Shown one piece after another: positions 8,955 through 16,669 of a stretch of 64,000 nucleotides of DNA. Position 1 is the first letter of the stretch. Each line of letters starts with the position of its first letter. Origin of the DNA: ENR-C20 sp942493145 (GTDB lineage Bacteria; Bacillota; Clostridia; Acetivibrionales; DTU013); assembly GCA_942493145.1 (NCBI GenBank), contig OW818679.1, positions 4,216,001 through 4,280,000 of the forward strand, read 5' to 3'. The position numbers were made by a program, and so were the translations under genes. The notes beneath the pieces were generated by a model. It was not told where the DNA came from. It ran no database searches and saw only the letters and a program-made list of their open reading frames with translations.

Positions 8955-9764
8955 TCATATCCTGCGTTTGCTTTTTCGTCTGTCTTCAAGTACCGTATCA
9001 AGTGCTTCCGCTTCATTTACGGCCTTTTCAAGCGTTTCGAGCATCTCCTCCGATTCGACACTGGACAGCACCTGATGTTTAAACATGTTTACGGTACTCT
9101 CCATATAATCCAGCTTTGCGCCAATTCTCTCGAGTTCCTTCTTTTCATCCTTAAGCCTGTTTATGAGTTTTTCATCCATTTCAATTACTTTTCTCAGGTC
9201 ATCTGCCATATTGGCATCCCTGGCGAACCCAAGCTTACGATTGTTAGCATTTATCCTGTTTGCAACTGCGCTTACATCTACCGCGCTCAGTTCCCTGTTT
9301 CTTATGCAGAAGTTGTCAAGAAGACGCATGTATGATACAACCAGATTGAGAGTCTGCTCTGTAATACGCTCCTTAAGGTAACTGTCTGCGCCCTTGAAAT
9401 ATGACTGCATGATATCATTCTTGTCGTCAATGACTTTTTTTAATTTCTGCATATAGACTGAATTTGTATTCTTTTTTACATCATTGGAAATTTTGGTAGT
9501 TGAGTAATTCAGGTCCTGTATCTTTCTGATCTTTTCCTTACGGTTGAATTCCTCATGGAAGTCCTTGCTCAACAAGGTCTGTACCACCAGGATGAGATAT
9601 ACGGCCAGACTGGCGGAAAAAGCCGCGAAGACGGGCAACAACGGCAACAATGGGCCGGTCGCAGCCAACGGGCTTGTCAGCAGCGCTGACAAGCCGGCCA
9701 AAAGTATAAGCAATCCGATATTCCTCGCCTTTAAAAGAGCACTCAAAACCAGCCTGGCTTTCAT
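8955..9764 (-). CDS. Membrane coiled-coil protein encoded with PspA and AAA+ ATPase
   Basis: I do not recognise this 269-residue protein with certainty. Its plan, two N-terminal membrane segments (about 13-33 IGLLILLAGLSALLTSPLAA and 36-58) followed by a long alpha-helical cytoplasmic region, resembles XpaC-type proteins. The helical part is highly charged with a clear coiled coil (DEKLINRLKDEKKELERIGAKLDYMESTVNMFKHQV) and ends in a basic tail, RRKSKRRI. The start at 9764 is chosen because GGAGG lies 5 bases before that ATG; the frame extends further upstream but without such a site. It is the third gene of an AAA-PspA-this cluster (gap 74 bases), which suggests it is the membrane partner of PspA. 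That role is inference. Confidence 0.6.
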   Translation of the reverse strand: MKARLVLSALLKARNIGLLILLAGLSALLTSPLAATGPLLPLLPVFAAFSASLAVYLILVVQTLLSKDFHEEFNRKEKIRKIQDLNYSTTKISNDVKKNTNSVYMQKLKKVIDDKNDIMQSYFKGADSYLKERITEQTLNLVVSYMRLLDNFCIRNRELSAVDVSAVANRINANNRKLGFARDANMADDLRKVIEMDEKLINRLKDEKKELERIGAKLDYMESTVNMFKHQVLSSVESEEMLETLEKAVNEAEALDTVLEDRRKSKRRI

Positions 9765-9838
9765 ATTAACCTCCATGTCCCCAATGTGCCAAATGAATTG
9801 TCCTTTTAGTGTTATAACCGGCACACACCTGATCACAT

Positions 9839-10567
9839 TCAGTTTGAAGTTTTATTTTCAATCTTTTCCTTGACCTCAAATCCTTCGCTTCCGCCCAGCA
9901 TGGCCTCAGCCCTTGCTTGAGCCCTTTCTCTTGCGGAATTCATGTCAAGCCTCTTTAGCTTCATATCAACGTTTGTGTCGCCCAGGGATTCAACTGCATT
10001 AGCACGTGCAGTCTTCTTGTTTACCAGGTCCCTTGCCCTGTCCATACCCTCGTTCACTTTACCTACCACATTGTTTTTGGATGTATAGTTTGCATTGACA
10101 GAGTTGATGTTTTCCCTTAATGTGGCCATTTTTGCCTGTGATTTCAGCGTCTTAAGCTCATTCAGCTTCGCATGCATCTCAGATTCGAATATCTTGTAGT
10201 CCTCACGAATCTTCGACACTTCAGCCATTGCGGTGTCATATGTTGCCTTGTGTGTCTCATATGTCGCCTGGTACTCTTCCTCCTGCATCAGCAGCTCGAC
10301 AAGGAGATCCTTGTCACCTTGCTTCTGGGCGGCCTCAGTCCTGGCCTTAACAGTATTGAGGTTCTTTTCCGCATTCTTCATTTCAATCTTTATCAATTCT
10401 GCATTCGTTTGGATATCAAGAATCTGCTGCTCTGCTTCCTTCCGCGCCTTGTCGATCTGCAGCTTTATGTCTTCAAATAGCAGCTCCGGATTCTTTTCCT
10501 CCACACCACCGACAAAAAGTCCGAAGAATCCCCTGATTAGTGCCCCCAACCTACTGAACAATCCCAT
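9839..10567 (-). CDS. pspA: PspA/IM30 (ESCRT-III superfamily) protein
   Basis: This 242-residue PspA/Vipp1-family protein should bind stressed or damaged membrane and polymerise into rings or rods. It opens with the amphipathic helix MGLFSRLGALIRGFFGLFVG typical of the family. It continues as almost pure charged alpha helix (KNPELLFEDIKLQIDKARKEAEQQILDIQTNAE...KNAEKNLNTVKARTEAAQKQ), the hairpin helices seen in PspA and ESCRT-III. The C-terminus ends VKEKIENKTSN after a short linker. The start at 10567 is preceded by GGGAGG 8 bases away; a TTG at 10585 lies before that site and is rejected. It follows the AAA+ ATPase gene by 68 bases. No pspF, pspB or pspC homologue is in the window. Confidence 0.85.
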   Translation of the reverse strand: MGLFSRLGALIRGFFGLFVGGVEEKNPELLFEDIKLQIDKARKEAEQQILDIQTNAELIKIEMKNAEKNLNTVKARTEAAQKQGDKDLLVELLMQEEEYQATYETHKATYDTAMAEVSKIREDYKIFESEMHAKLNELKTLKSQAKMATLRENINSVNANYTSKNNVVGKVNEGMDRARDLVNKKTARANAVESLGDTNVDMKLKRLDMNSARERAQARAEAMLGGSEGFEVKEKIENKTSN

Positions 10568-10635
10568 CGTAACAGCCTCCCTCAATTCATACTTTTTAAG
10601 AATAATTTATATTAAATAAACTATATTGTAAAGGT

Positions 10636-12312
10636 CTACCGCCCTACTACAGATGCTTCGTCAGGAATATTCCCGCTTCCGTTTCCCGGCTGGTAAACGG
10701 TTGCATTGCTTTCATCAAGAAGTGCGTGATATCGTTCAGGAAGCAGATCCTTATCGTCGCATTCTTCAATGGCCAGCATTGTCATGTACTGTACCTGCTG
10801 TGTACTGGGACGGCACTTTCTGATTGCTTCGTTCAGTATATCCACAGTAAGCAGGTAGCCTTCATTTTCATCCTCATTAGCCAGTTCGTAAGCTTTTCTC
10901 ACTACTGTCTCTATCTCCGCCCCTGAATAGTTTTCCGTCTGAAGGGCGAAGGGAAGAAAATCTGTTATATCAGTTTCAAAGTCGTATTTCCCAATTATTA
11001 TCCTGAATATTTCCGCTCGTTCTTCCGCTTCCGGCAAAAGTATCGGTATCTTCTTATCGAACCTTCCCGCCCTTTTCATGGCGGCATCTATAAGGTCAGG
11101 TCTGTTTGTCGCAGCAATGAATATGACCTTTCCTCTATTATTACTATTACTTGTGAATTGTAAAAATTCGCTAAATATATTCCTGCTTACGCCGCTGTCC
11201 CCGCTCTCGCCTCTCCGGAAGGCCGTATCCAGTTCATCGACGAATACAATGACCGGTTGCTGAGACTGTGCGCCCAGCAGGCACTTCTTGAAATTCTTCT
11301 CGCTTTCACCGACATACTGCCCCAGTATCCTTGACATGTCTATCTTAACACAATTAAAGCCGCTGGCTTTAGCCAGTGCATTAACAAGGAGAGTTTTTCC
11401 CGTACCAGAGGGACCGCAAAGAAGAATACCCATGGGTACCCTTCTAAGATCGCCTTTTTTAACAGGCTGCACAATATTCTTCAACAGGTAGTTTTTAGCC
11501 TTGCTCATTCCTCCGATATCTTCAAAACCTATCTCCGGATATATGAAATCCAGTACATCACCATATTCCTTCTGCAGGACGGAATGCTTCTTTTCCTTGA
11601 TGAAGTCGAATGTTATGGGCACCTGCTCCGCTTCAGCCTTAAGTTTTATATCCTTTATGGATTTCTTGCTAAGTCCTGATGACAGCTTTGCAAACTCATC
11701 AATGCCGATATCGGTTTTTATATTCTTGTCCTGTAATAAATATTCTATATAACTCCTGCGTTCATCCTCCACAGGAAGACCCACAAGGACGGGCTCTACC
11801 CTGAAGGAGGATTTAAGCACTTCCCGGCTGACATCTACCAGGTTGTCCGCCATCATAAGGATCGTACTCCCTACCGAGGATATTTTGATGTTTGCGGACC
11901 ATTCACATATCCAGATCAGGGCACTCCTCTCCTCAAGAGACATACTGGCTATATCACCTGAAGGTATGATCTTTTCAACATGGTCAATGAAGATTGCCAT
12001 CTTTGTACTTTTCAACGCCTTGTCAATGTGCGGGAACAGTCTTGATGGGAGGGCATTCATAAGGTTTTCGGCTTCATTGGAGGTAATCAGGTTGAATTCC
12101 TTCTCCATACCGGGATCGAAAAAGGTCAACCCTCTTGAAATATCGTAAAAAGCAACGATTGAGAAGCCTCTTGGCTTGATGAATTCTTCGTAGACATATC
12201 TGTCAAAATGCCGAAAATTATCAACCAGGTCTCTTACATTGAAATAGAAGAGGAACTGGTGCGATATACCTGATTTGTATTTGTTGACGAATTCGTTGAA
12301 CCACATTGCCAT
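10636..12312 (-). CDS. Tandem AAA+ ATPase (Vps4/Ycf46-like) encoded with PspA
   Basis: This 558-residue protein has a C-terminal classical AAA module: GILLCGPSGTGKT (Walker A, about 294-306), VIVFVDELDTAFRR (Walker B, about 350-363), AATNRPDLIDAAMKRAGRFDKK (sensor 1 plus arginine-finger region) and an EIETVVRKAYELA lid. The N-terminal 230 residues look like a second, degenerate AAA domain without Walker A (AIFIDHVEKIIPS resembles a Walker B strand). Tandem degenerate-plus-active domains recall Ycf46-type proteins. I start at the ATG at 12312, with AAGGA just before it; a GTG 33 bases upstream is possible. The promoter TATAAT lies at 12394-12399. It heads the AAA-PspA-membrane protein cluster and probably remodels PspA polymers, by analogy with Vps4 and ESCRT-III. 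The role is inferred. Confidence 0.8.
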   Translation of the reverse strand: MAMWFNEFVNKYKSGISHQFLFYFNVRDLVDNFRHFDRYVYEEFIKPRGFSIVAFYDISRGLTFFDPGMEKEFNLITSNEAENLMNALPSRLFPHIDKALKSTKMAIFIDHVEKIIPSGDIASMSLEERSALIWICEWSANIKISSVGSTILMMADNLVDVSREVLKSSFRVEPVLVGLPVEDERRSYIEYLLQDKNIKTDIGIDEFAKLSSGLSKKSIKDIKLKAEAEQVPITFDFIKEKKHSVLQKEYGDVLDFIYPEIGFEDIGGMSKAKNYLLKNIVQPVKKGDLRRVPMGILLCGPSGTGKTLLVNALAKASGFNCVKIDMSRILGQYVGESEKNFKKCLLGAQSQQPVIVFVDELDTAFRRGESGDSGVSRNIFSEFLQFTSNSNNRGKVIFIAATNRPDLIDAAMKRAGRFDKKIPILLPEAEERAEIFRIIIGKYDFETDITDFLPFALQTENYSGAEIETVVRKAYELANEDENEGYLLTVDILNEAIRKCRPSTQQVQYMTMLAIEECDDKDLLPERYHALLDESNATVYQPGNGSGNIPDEASVVGR

Positions 12313-12356
12313 ATGTTCCTTCCTGGTTATCTTCTCCGGACGCACTTCACTTCTCT

Positions 12357-12399
12357 GGATGCTCTTCCCGCCCGTTATGGAGCATCCCTTTACATTATA
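12357..12399 (-). promoter_or_regulatory. Promoter -10 and 5'-UTR hairpin of the AAA-PspA cluster
   Basis: On the minus strand a consensus TATAAT lies at 12394-12399. About seven bases further on begins GGATGCTC (12380-12387), whose perfect complement GAGCATCC is at 12357-12364 with a 15-base loop. The hairpin would thus begin at or next to the transcript 5' end. No good -35 box is visible, so an activator or alternative sigma factor may be needed. The start site is inferred from the -10 position. Confidence 0.45.
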
Positions 12400-12487
12400 C
12401 CTGTTTATTTAAAAAAAGTTTTAATATTTTTTCAAATGGCAGAACATAATATTTTTAACAATATAATCACCAAATATGGAGGTAGTA

Positions 12488-12697
12488 ATGGAGACTGTTT
12501 CCTTCAACATTCCGTCAATAGCTTGCAGCATTTGTTCTAATAAAATACGCGAAGAACTTACCGGTATGAATGGTATCGAAAACATCAACATGGACCTGAA
12601 ATCGCAGGATGTCAGTGTAGGATATGATCCTTCCGCAGTTAAGCCGTTGGAAATTGACAGAAAGATCACTTCTCTCGGATATGAAATAATAAGATGA
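12488..12697 (+). CDS. Small heavy-metal-associated (HMA) domain protein, CopZ-like
   Basis: This 69-residue, one-domain protein has the beta-alpha-beta-beta-alpha-beta pattern of CopZ and ATPase HMA domains. It opens with ETVSFNIPSIACSICSNKIREEL, whose CxxC (Cys13, Cys16) should bind Cu(I) or another soft metal, and ends with the usual LGYEI. The GMTC of typical copper chaperones is replaced by SIAC. The start at 12488 is chosen because GGAGG (12478-12482) precedes it by 5 bases; the ATG at 12476 lies before that site. It is divergent from the AAA-PspA cluster with 176 bases between starts, and no metal ATPase gene is nearby. The metal and the partner are unknown. Confidence 0.82.
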   Translation: METVSFNIPSIACSICSNKIREELTGMNGIENINMDLKSQDVSVGYDPSAVKPLEIDRKITSLGYEIIR

Positions 12698-12700
12698 ATA

Positions 12701-12772
12701 GCAAGTTAGTGACAGTTCCAGGTAGTTTTGGGGACGGATCTGGGACCTGCCAAAAACCGTCCCTTAACTTGC
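12701..12772. repeat. Nested inverted repeat, REP/MITE-like
   Basis: The interval between the HMA gene and the convergent GntR gene is a nested palindrome. The outer arms are GCAAGTTA (12701-12708) and TAACTTGC (12765-12772). The inner arms are GGGACGG (12731-12737) and CCGTCCC (12757-12763). There is no U-tract, so it is not an ordinary terminator. GGGACGG-rich palindromes of this kind occur as dispersed repeats in many bacterial genomes, some linked to Y1 (RAYT) transposases. That link is only by resemblance here. Confidence 0.5.
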
Positions 12773-12775
12773 CAT

Positions 12776-13459
12776 TTATCTCAAATCGCTTTTATTGATC
12801 GCTGCGATGATTTTCTCCTCTTGCTTCCGTATATGCATTTGTGCATACAGGCGGGCCTGATCGATATTCCTCTCCGATATGGCCTCCAGGATTTCATTGT
12901 GCTCCCTGACAATTTCATTTGAATTTCTGACTTCCTTCATATATGTAACCCTGAACCTCTGCACCTGTTCCCATAGATTGCCGGATATCTGCACCAGCCG
13001 GTCATTCCTTGAAGCCCTGTAGATTATATCGTGGAACTCCACGTCCTTCTTTATCGATCCCTGAAGATTGTCTTTCTCTACATGGCTGATGAATTGCGAC
13101 TGTACATGTTTCAAATCCCTGATCTCATCGTCCGTTATCCTTGAGGCCGCCAAAGAGGATGCAAGGCCGTCCAGAGTCGCTCTGATCTCCAAAACATCCA
13201 TAATGTCCTTGGCAGAAAGATCTGCAACATGAGCGCCTTTTCTTGGCAGCATTACCACAAGCCCTTCAAGTTCAAGCTTTCTGATTGCTTCCCTGACCGG
13301 TGTTCTGCTGACTCCCATCTTATCTGCCAGTTGTACCTCCATTAGCCTTTCTCCAGGCTTCAGTTCACCAACTATTATAGCTTCCCGCAAAGAGGTAAAA
13401 ATAACTTCCCTTAAGGGCATATAGTCATTAAGGTTTACTTTTGATAATTTTCCTGCCAT
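12776..13459 (-). CDS. GntR-family (FadR/FCD type) transcriptional regulator
   Basis: This 227-residue regulator has an N-terminal winged helix (REVIFTSLREAIIVGELKPGERLMEVQLADKMGVSRTPVREAIRKLELEGLV, about residues 17-68) with the family's SRTPVREA recognition helix. Its C-terminal all-helical FCD domain (about 80-220) has the expected acidic/His ligand positions (VEFHDIIY, EHNEILEAI, MHIRKQEEKI), which in relatives bind a metal and an organic acid. The start at 13459 has AAGGAG 8 bases upstream. It follows ispE by 26 bases on the same strand, a place where Bacillus has the unrelated purR. The ligand and targets cannot be told. Confidence 0.88.
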   Translation of the reverse strand: MAGKLSKVNLNDYMPLREVIFTSLREAIIVGELKPGERLMEVQLADKMGVSRTPVREAIRKLELEGLVVMLPRKGAHVADLSAKDIMDVLEIRATLDGLASSLAASRITDDEIRDLKHVQSQFISHVEKDNLQGSIKKDVEFHDIIYRASRNDRLVQISGNLWEQVQRFRVTYMKEVRNSNEIVREHNEILEAISERNIDQARLYAQMHIRKQEEKIIAAINKSDLR

Positions 13460-13485
13460 GTATGTTTCTCCTTTATCTCTTATCT

Positions 13486-14340
13486 TTAGATGGTCCTTGT
13501 GATATAACTGTCCCATCTTCTATCCTTTATTTTTTCGAAAGCCTCACTAAACGCTCTGCCTCCACCTGGGAATAAACCGAATACGGAAGGTCCGCTGCCG
13601 CTCATCATGGCACCGGCTGCTCCAAGCTCCATAAGCCTGTCTTTTGCCGCCTGTACCACCGGATATCTCGGTATGGTGACCTCTTCAAGAACATTCTTCA
13701 TGTTTTTGGCAATTTCAAACGCATCCCCTGCTTCAATCGCATTCATAATGAGCTGTGTATCCGGATTTCCCGTGACTTTTTTCAAGTCAAGATTACCGTA
13801 AACCCAAGCTGTTGAAACACCGATTTTCGGCTTGATCAGTATCAGATCAATGCCCTTGAAGGATTTCAAAGGCGAAAGCTTTTCTCCTATGCCCTCGGCC
13901 AACATCGTCCCGCCTGCAATACAGTAGGGTACGTCAGCGCCAATCTGCTTTCCCAGATCCATGAGCTCCTGCTGTGTAAGTCCGAGTCCGAAAATCGAAT
14001 TGATACCCTTAAGGACAGCCGCCGCGTCTGCACTGCCACCTGCAAGTCCCGCCGCTACGGGGATCCTTTTGCTGATCTTTATATTTACACCTGTTTTCAG
14101 GCCGGCTTTCCCCAACAAAAGAGCAGCCGCTTTGTAAGCTATATTGTCTGCGCCCGATGGTACCCATCTGCTGCCCGATTCCACTTGTATCCCCTCTGCC
14201 GTTGTTTCTACAGAGACTCTGTCATGCAAACCTATTGACTGCATGACCATACGGAGTTCATGATAGCCATCCTCCCTTTTGCTTAATACATCAAGGGAAA
14301 GATTGATTTTCGCTTGGGCGCGCAATTCTATTGACGCCAT
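13486..14340 (-). CDS. ispE: 4-diphosphocytidyl-2-C-methyl-D-erythritol kinase
   Basis: IspE phosphorylates CDP-methylerythritol in the MEP pathway to isoprenoids. The 284-residue protein has the GHMP-kinase layout: AQAKINLSLDVLSKREDGYHEL near the N-terminus (catalytic Lys and Asp region), the ATP-binding loop PVAAGLAGGSADAAAVL at about residues 92-108, and the third motif GAAGAMMSGSGPSVFGLF near 250. The start at 14340 has GGAGG close upstream, and a longer frame upstream lacks such a site. The gene lies in the conserved ispE-veg-yabG neighbourhood of Firmicutes, here with sipL between. The GntR gene follows immediately. Confidence 0.95.
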   Translation of the reverse strand: MASIELRAQAKINLSLDVLSKREDGYHELRMVMQSIGLHDRVSVETTAEGIQVESGSRWVPSGADNIAYKAAALLLGKAGLKTGVNIKISKRIPVAAGLAGGSADAAAVLKGINSIFGLGLTQQELMDLGKQIGADVPYCIAGGTMLAEGIGEKLSPLKSFKGIDLILIKPKIGVSTAWVYGNLDLKKVTGNPDTQLIMNAIEAGDAFEIAKNMKNVLEEVTIPRYPVVQAAKDRLMELGAAGAMMSGSGPSVFGLFPGGGRAFSEAFEKIKDRRWDSYITRTI

Positions 14341-14408
14341 TTTACCTCCATTTGAACCCCTCAAAAGTAATGAGATTATTATATACAATAAACATTTTCA
14401 TTTCAATA

Positions 14409-14442
14409 AAAAGTGCTTGAAAACATAATTTCAAGCACTTTT
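14409..14442 (-). terminator. Terminator hairpin after sipL
   Basis: A perfect 14-bp stem (AAAAGTGCTTGAAA at 14409-14422 with its complement at 14429-14442, loop of 6) gives a U-rich 3' side in either direction. It lies just past the sipL stop and upstream of ispE, so it should end the sipL transcript. Being symmetric, it could also block readthrough on the other strand. Confidence 0.8.
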
Positions 14443-14475
14443 ACCAATAAATAATTCTAAGATTTGTACAATTTT

Positions 14476-16044
14476 TTACCCTGCCCTCCATGGAATTACG
14501 AGTTGTTCGCCGGGGTCCGGCATAATTATGTCCTCCAGGTCATTAGCTCTTTGAATACTACCAATTGTAGTTCCATATTTTTTAGCTATTTTCCAGAGGG
14601 TGTCACCTCTCTGTACAAAATACAATATGATACTTGGCCGTTCCTCCTGTTCCCGTGCATCGACAGGCTGCAGAACCATGTTCCTGACAGCGTTTATGGG
14701 CACAGGCCTCATCATTCTTACCGTTACGGCAATTACAAACCTTACTTCCACTTCTGTTGATGAAATAAGACTATAGCTTAAGTTATCAATCTCAATGTCT
14801 ATTTCACAGCTCATTCCTGCTTTGATATTCTTGTTTTCAATCGCGTGTGAAAAAGGTATTTCATTGTCCAGACAACACACAGGGTTTTCAAGGCTGTTCG
14901 CAAGATAGAGGACGTTATTTTCAAGGACGCCTTCAATGTCAACTTTACCATCACTTATTGCTGAGTTTGTTATCACAGGCTTCGATAGCACATTGAAAAC
15001 CTCGGAAATCTCAGGAGCATCAGCCTGAAGTGTCACTGAATCCCTTATAATGATCTGACTCCTGCTTTCATCCAGATACTCCTCCAGTGAGATGGGCTCC
15101 GTCTCGATCAACAGCCTGGAAGAGGTACTGTATGCATCATCGATGGTATCCACATCTTTCCTTCCGAATGTATCTGCTTTTATACCTACAATTATCTCGC
15201 CCTCCAATAGCCTGAGTTCGCCGTCACTGTCCTCAGCCGGTTCGAAAGTGCTGTCGACAGTCCTGTATTCTACCCTGCAAAAAGAGCACTCTTCGGCACC
15301 GGGTAGATTTATCTCTCCCGAGAACGGGACTTCATGATCCATTGTCTGTATGTTTCCATTTTCCTCATCGCCTATGTAAAGTGTCATAATATTCAATACG
15401 CCGCTTACAGTAACCTTACCCTCTGATGTCTTATATTCCTTTCCTGAAATGCTGACATCGTTCCTTAATACTTCAACAATGGCAGGTTTTCCTGCCGGCA
15501 CCTCAAGAAGCTCCTTAAGCGGTATTTCCGTCTCTTCGCTTCCAATGAAAGAATTGATGTTCATCCTGCTTTTCAGCAGCTGCAGACCTTCTATGCCGCC
15601 TGCATCACCCACAATTCCCTCTTCTGCAGTTTCGGTCACCTTTCCGCTGATTCCGACAATCACCTTGACATTGATCTTTCTGCTGTTGGTTATTTCATAT
15701 TCCATATGCTCAATATTGCATTTGGCCCTGCCAACCATCCCCTGTCCAGCACCCGGTATATCGAGGTTATAACTGAAGGGTAAATTGGTGTTGATACTTT
15801 TCAGCATCTGTTCAGCTTCATCTGCTACATAAATGATCTTATATGCGATCACACCTTTTATCAGCAAACTGTCATGCCTTGTTTCCAGATTACTGACCAA
15901 GGCTTCCCCATCCAGCAGCAATATCCGGGATATGTCAGGTTTTACATCAGGCACGATGATATCATTCTCAAAAACCGCCTGTGTCGAATCTTCTCCAATC
16001 ATCCTGCTGAATTTCACAGCCTCTTTTATAAGTTCGAGAGACAT
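14476..16044 (-). CDS. sipL: SipL-like spore protein, DUF3794 repeats plus LysM
   Basis: In Clostridioides difficile SipL binds SpoIVA through a C-terminal LysM domain and is needed for coat assembly around the forespore. This 522-residue protein has repeated DUF3794 units in the N-terminal and middle parts (for example KEAVKFSRMIGEDSTQAVFENDIIVPDVKPDISRIL at the start, and repeated strand patterns around 165-290 and 300-430). It ends in a clear LysM domain (YFVQRGDTLWKIAKKYGTTIGSIQRANDL...PGEQLVIP, about 470-520). The start at 16044 has GAGGAGG 8 bases before it. Its place between ispE and veg matches clostridial sporulation neighbourhoods. Expression by a mother-cell sigma factor is likely but no promoter was identified. 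Confidence 0.87.
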   Translation of the reverse strand: MSLELIKEAVKFSRMIGEDSTQAVFENDIIVPDVKPDISRILLLDGEALVSNLETRHDSLLIKGVIAYKIIYVADEAEQMLKSINTNLPFSYNLDIPGAGQGMVGRAKCNIEHMEYEITNSRKINVKVIVGISGKVTETAEEGIVGDAGGIEGLQLLKSRMNINSFIGSEETEIPLKELLEVPAGKPAIVEVLRNDVSISGKEYKTSEGKVTVSGVLNIMTLYIGDEENGNIQTMDHEVPFSGEINLPGAEECSFCRVEYRTVDSTFEPAEDSDGELRLLEGEIIVGIKADTFGRKDVDTIDDAYSTSSRLLIETEPISLEEYLDESRSQIIIRDSVTLQADAPEISEVFNVLSKPVITNSAISDGKVDIEGVLENNVLYLANSLENPVCCLDNEIPFSHAIENKNIKAGMSCEIDIEIDNLSYSLISSTEVEVRFVIAVTVRMMRPVPINAVRNMVLQPVDAREQEERPSIILYFVQRGDTLWKIAKKYGTTIGSIQRANDLEDIIMPDPGEQLVIPWRAG

Positions 16045-16166
16045 ACTGCCATCCTCCTCAAGCATGTTATCCTGGTTAAGAAAAGTTAGAGCATCACCAC
16101 TAATAAATGTATATTGACAAGGCTTAAGAAATATTACAATGCTGGAACAAAATGCTTGCGCACAAC

Positions 16167-16199
16167 AAAAAAAACAGCCCGTCTTTTAAAATCGGACTG
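16167..16199 (-). terminator. Terminator after veg
   Basis: On the minus strand CAGTCCG (16193-16199) pairs with CGGGCTG (16175-16181, one G-U pair), followed by eight U residues (16167-16174). It is a standard intrinsic terminator a short way after the veg stop codon. Confidence 0.8.
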
Positions 16200-16244
16200 C
16201 CCTTCTGGCACTCATACACCCTTTATCCTAATCATCTTTTTTTA

Positions 16245-16511
16245 TCAACTGACCCTTATTCTCTTGTCGTCCTTACAAACTACCAACTCAACTGCTTTTG
16301 TCAATATGTCGGTATAGCTGTAAGATACCCGTCTTGTTGTTTCGTATTCGTTTTCAAATTTAACAATGAAGATGCTGGGATAGGAATTTTCAAGAACTCC
16401 TTCTTTAATAAATGCCTTTTTTCTACCCTTGTTGGCTTTTAGCTGTACCTTTTCGCCTATGCACGTCTCAATGTTTTTCTTTATTTGAAACAGGTCACTC
16501 TTTTCTGCCAT
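16245..16511 (-). CDS. veg: Veg protein
   Basis: This 88-residue Veg-family (DUF1021) protein opens MAEKSDLFQIKKNIETCIGEKVQLKANKGRKKAFIKEGVLENSYPSIFIVKF, which follows the family closely. In Bacillus subtilis Veg stimulates biofilm matrix gene expression and its promoter is famously strong. The fold is SH3-like beta barrel and the protein is cytoplasmic. The ATG is preceded by GAGGTG. Two consensus sigma-A promoters lie directly upstream and a terminator directly downstream, so it appears to be a highly expressed single-gene unit. The yabG remnant upstream and sipL downstream keep the usual neighbourhood. Confidence 0.92.
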   Translation of the reverse strand: MAEKSDLFQIKKNIETCIGEKVQLKANKGRKKAFIKEGVLENSYPSIFIVKFENEYETTRRVSYSYTDILTKAVELVVCKDDKRIRVS

Positions 16512-16538
16512 TGAATCACCTCATCTTCTGTTTTTAGA

Positions 16539-16567
16539 ATTATATCACATTTATTAACCTTTGTCAA
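16539..16567 (-). promoter_or_regulatory. veg promoter P1, perfect sigma-A consensus
   Basis: On the minus strand TTGACA (16562-16567) and TATAAT (16539-16544) are separated by exactly 17 bases. Both boxes match the consensus fully. It lies 28 bases from the veg start codon. Confidence 0.85.
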
Positions 16568-16577
16568 AAAATTATAT

Positions 16578-16607
16578 ATTATAGCAATTGAAATTTAGCT
16601 GTGTCAA
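16578..16607 (-). promoter_or_regulatory. veg promoter P2, perfect boxes with 18-base spacer
   Basis: On the minus strand a second TTGACA (16602-16607) and TATAAT (16578-16583) with an 18-base spacer lie just upstream of P1. The two together form a tandem promoter feeding veg. Confidence 0.75.
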
Positions 16608-16669
16608 GCCTTTTTTATAATTTTATGAACATTTCCTGGCCGTTTTTACTCCTTCGCTATAAGTTTTCC

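Noticed and set aside
12281..12488. Toxin-antitoxin or small defence gene in the AAA/HMA divergent gap
   Set aside because: No frame of convincing length or site; the gap is explained by promoters and the 5' hairpin.
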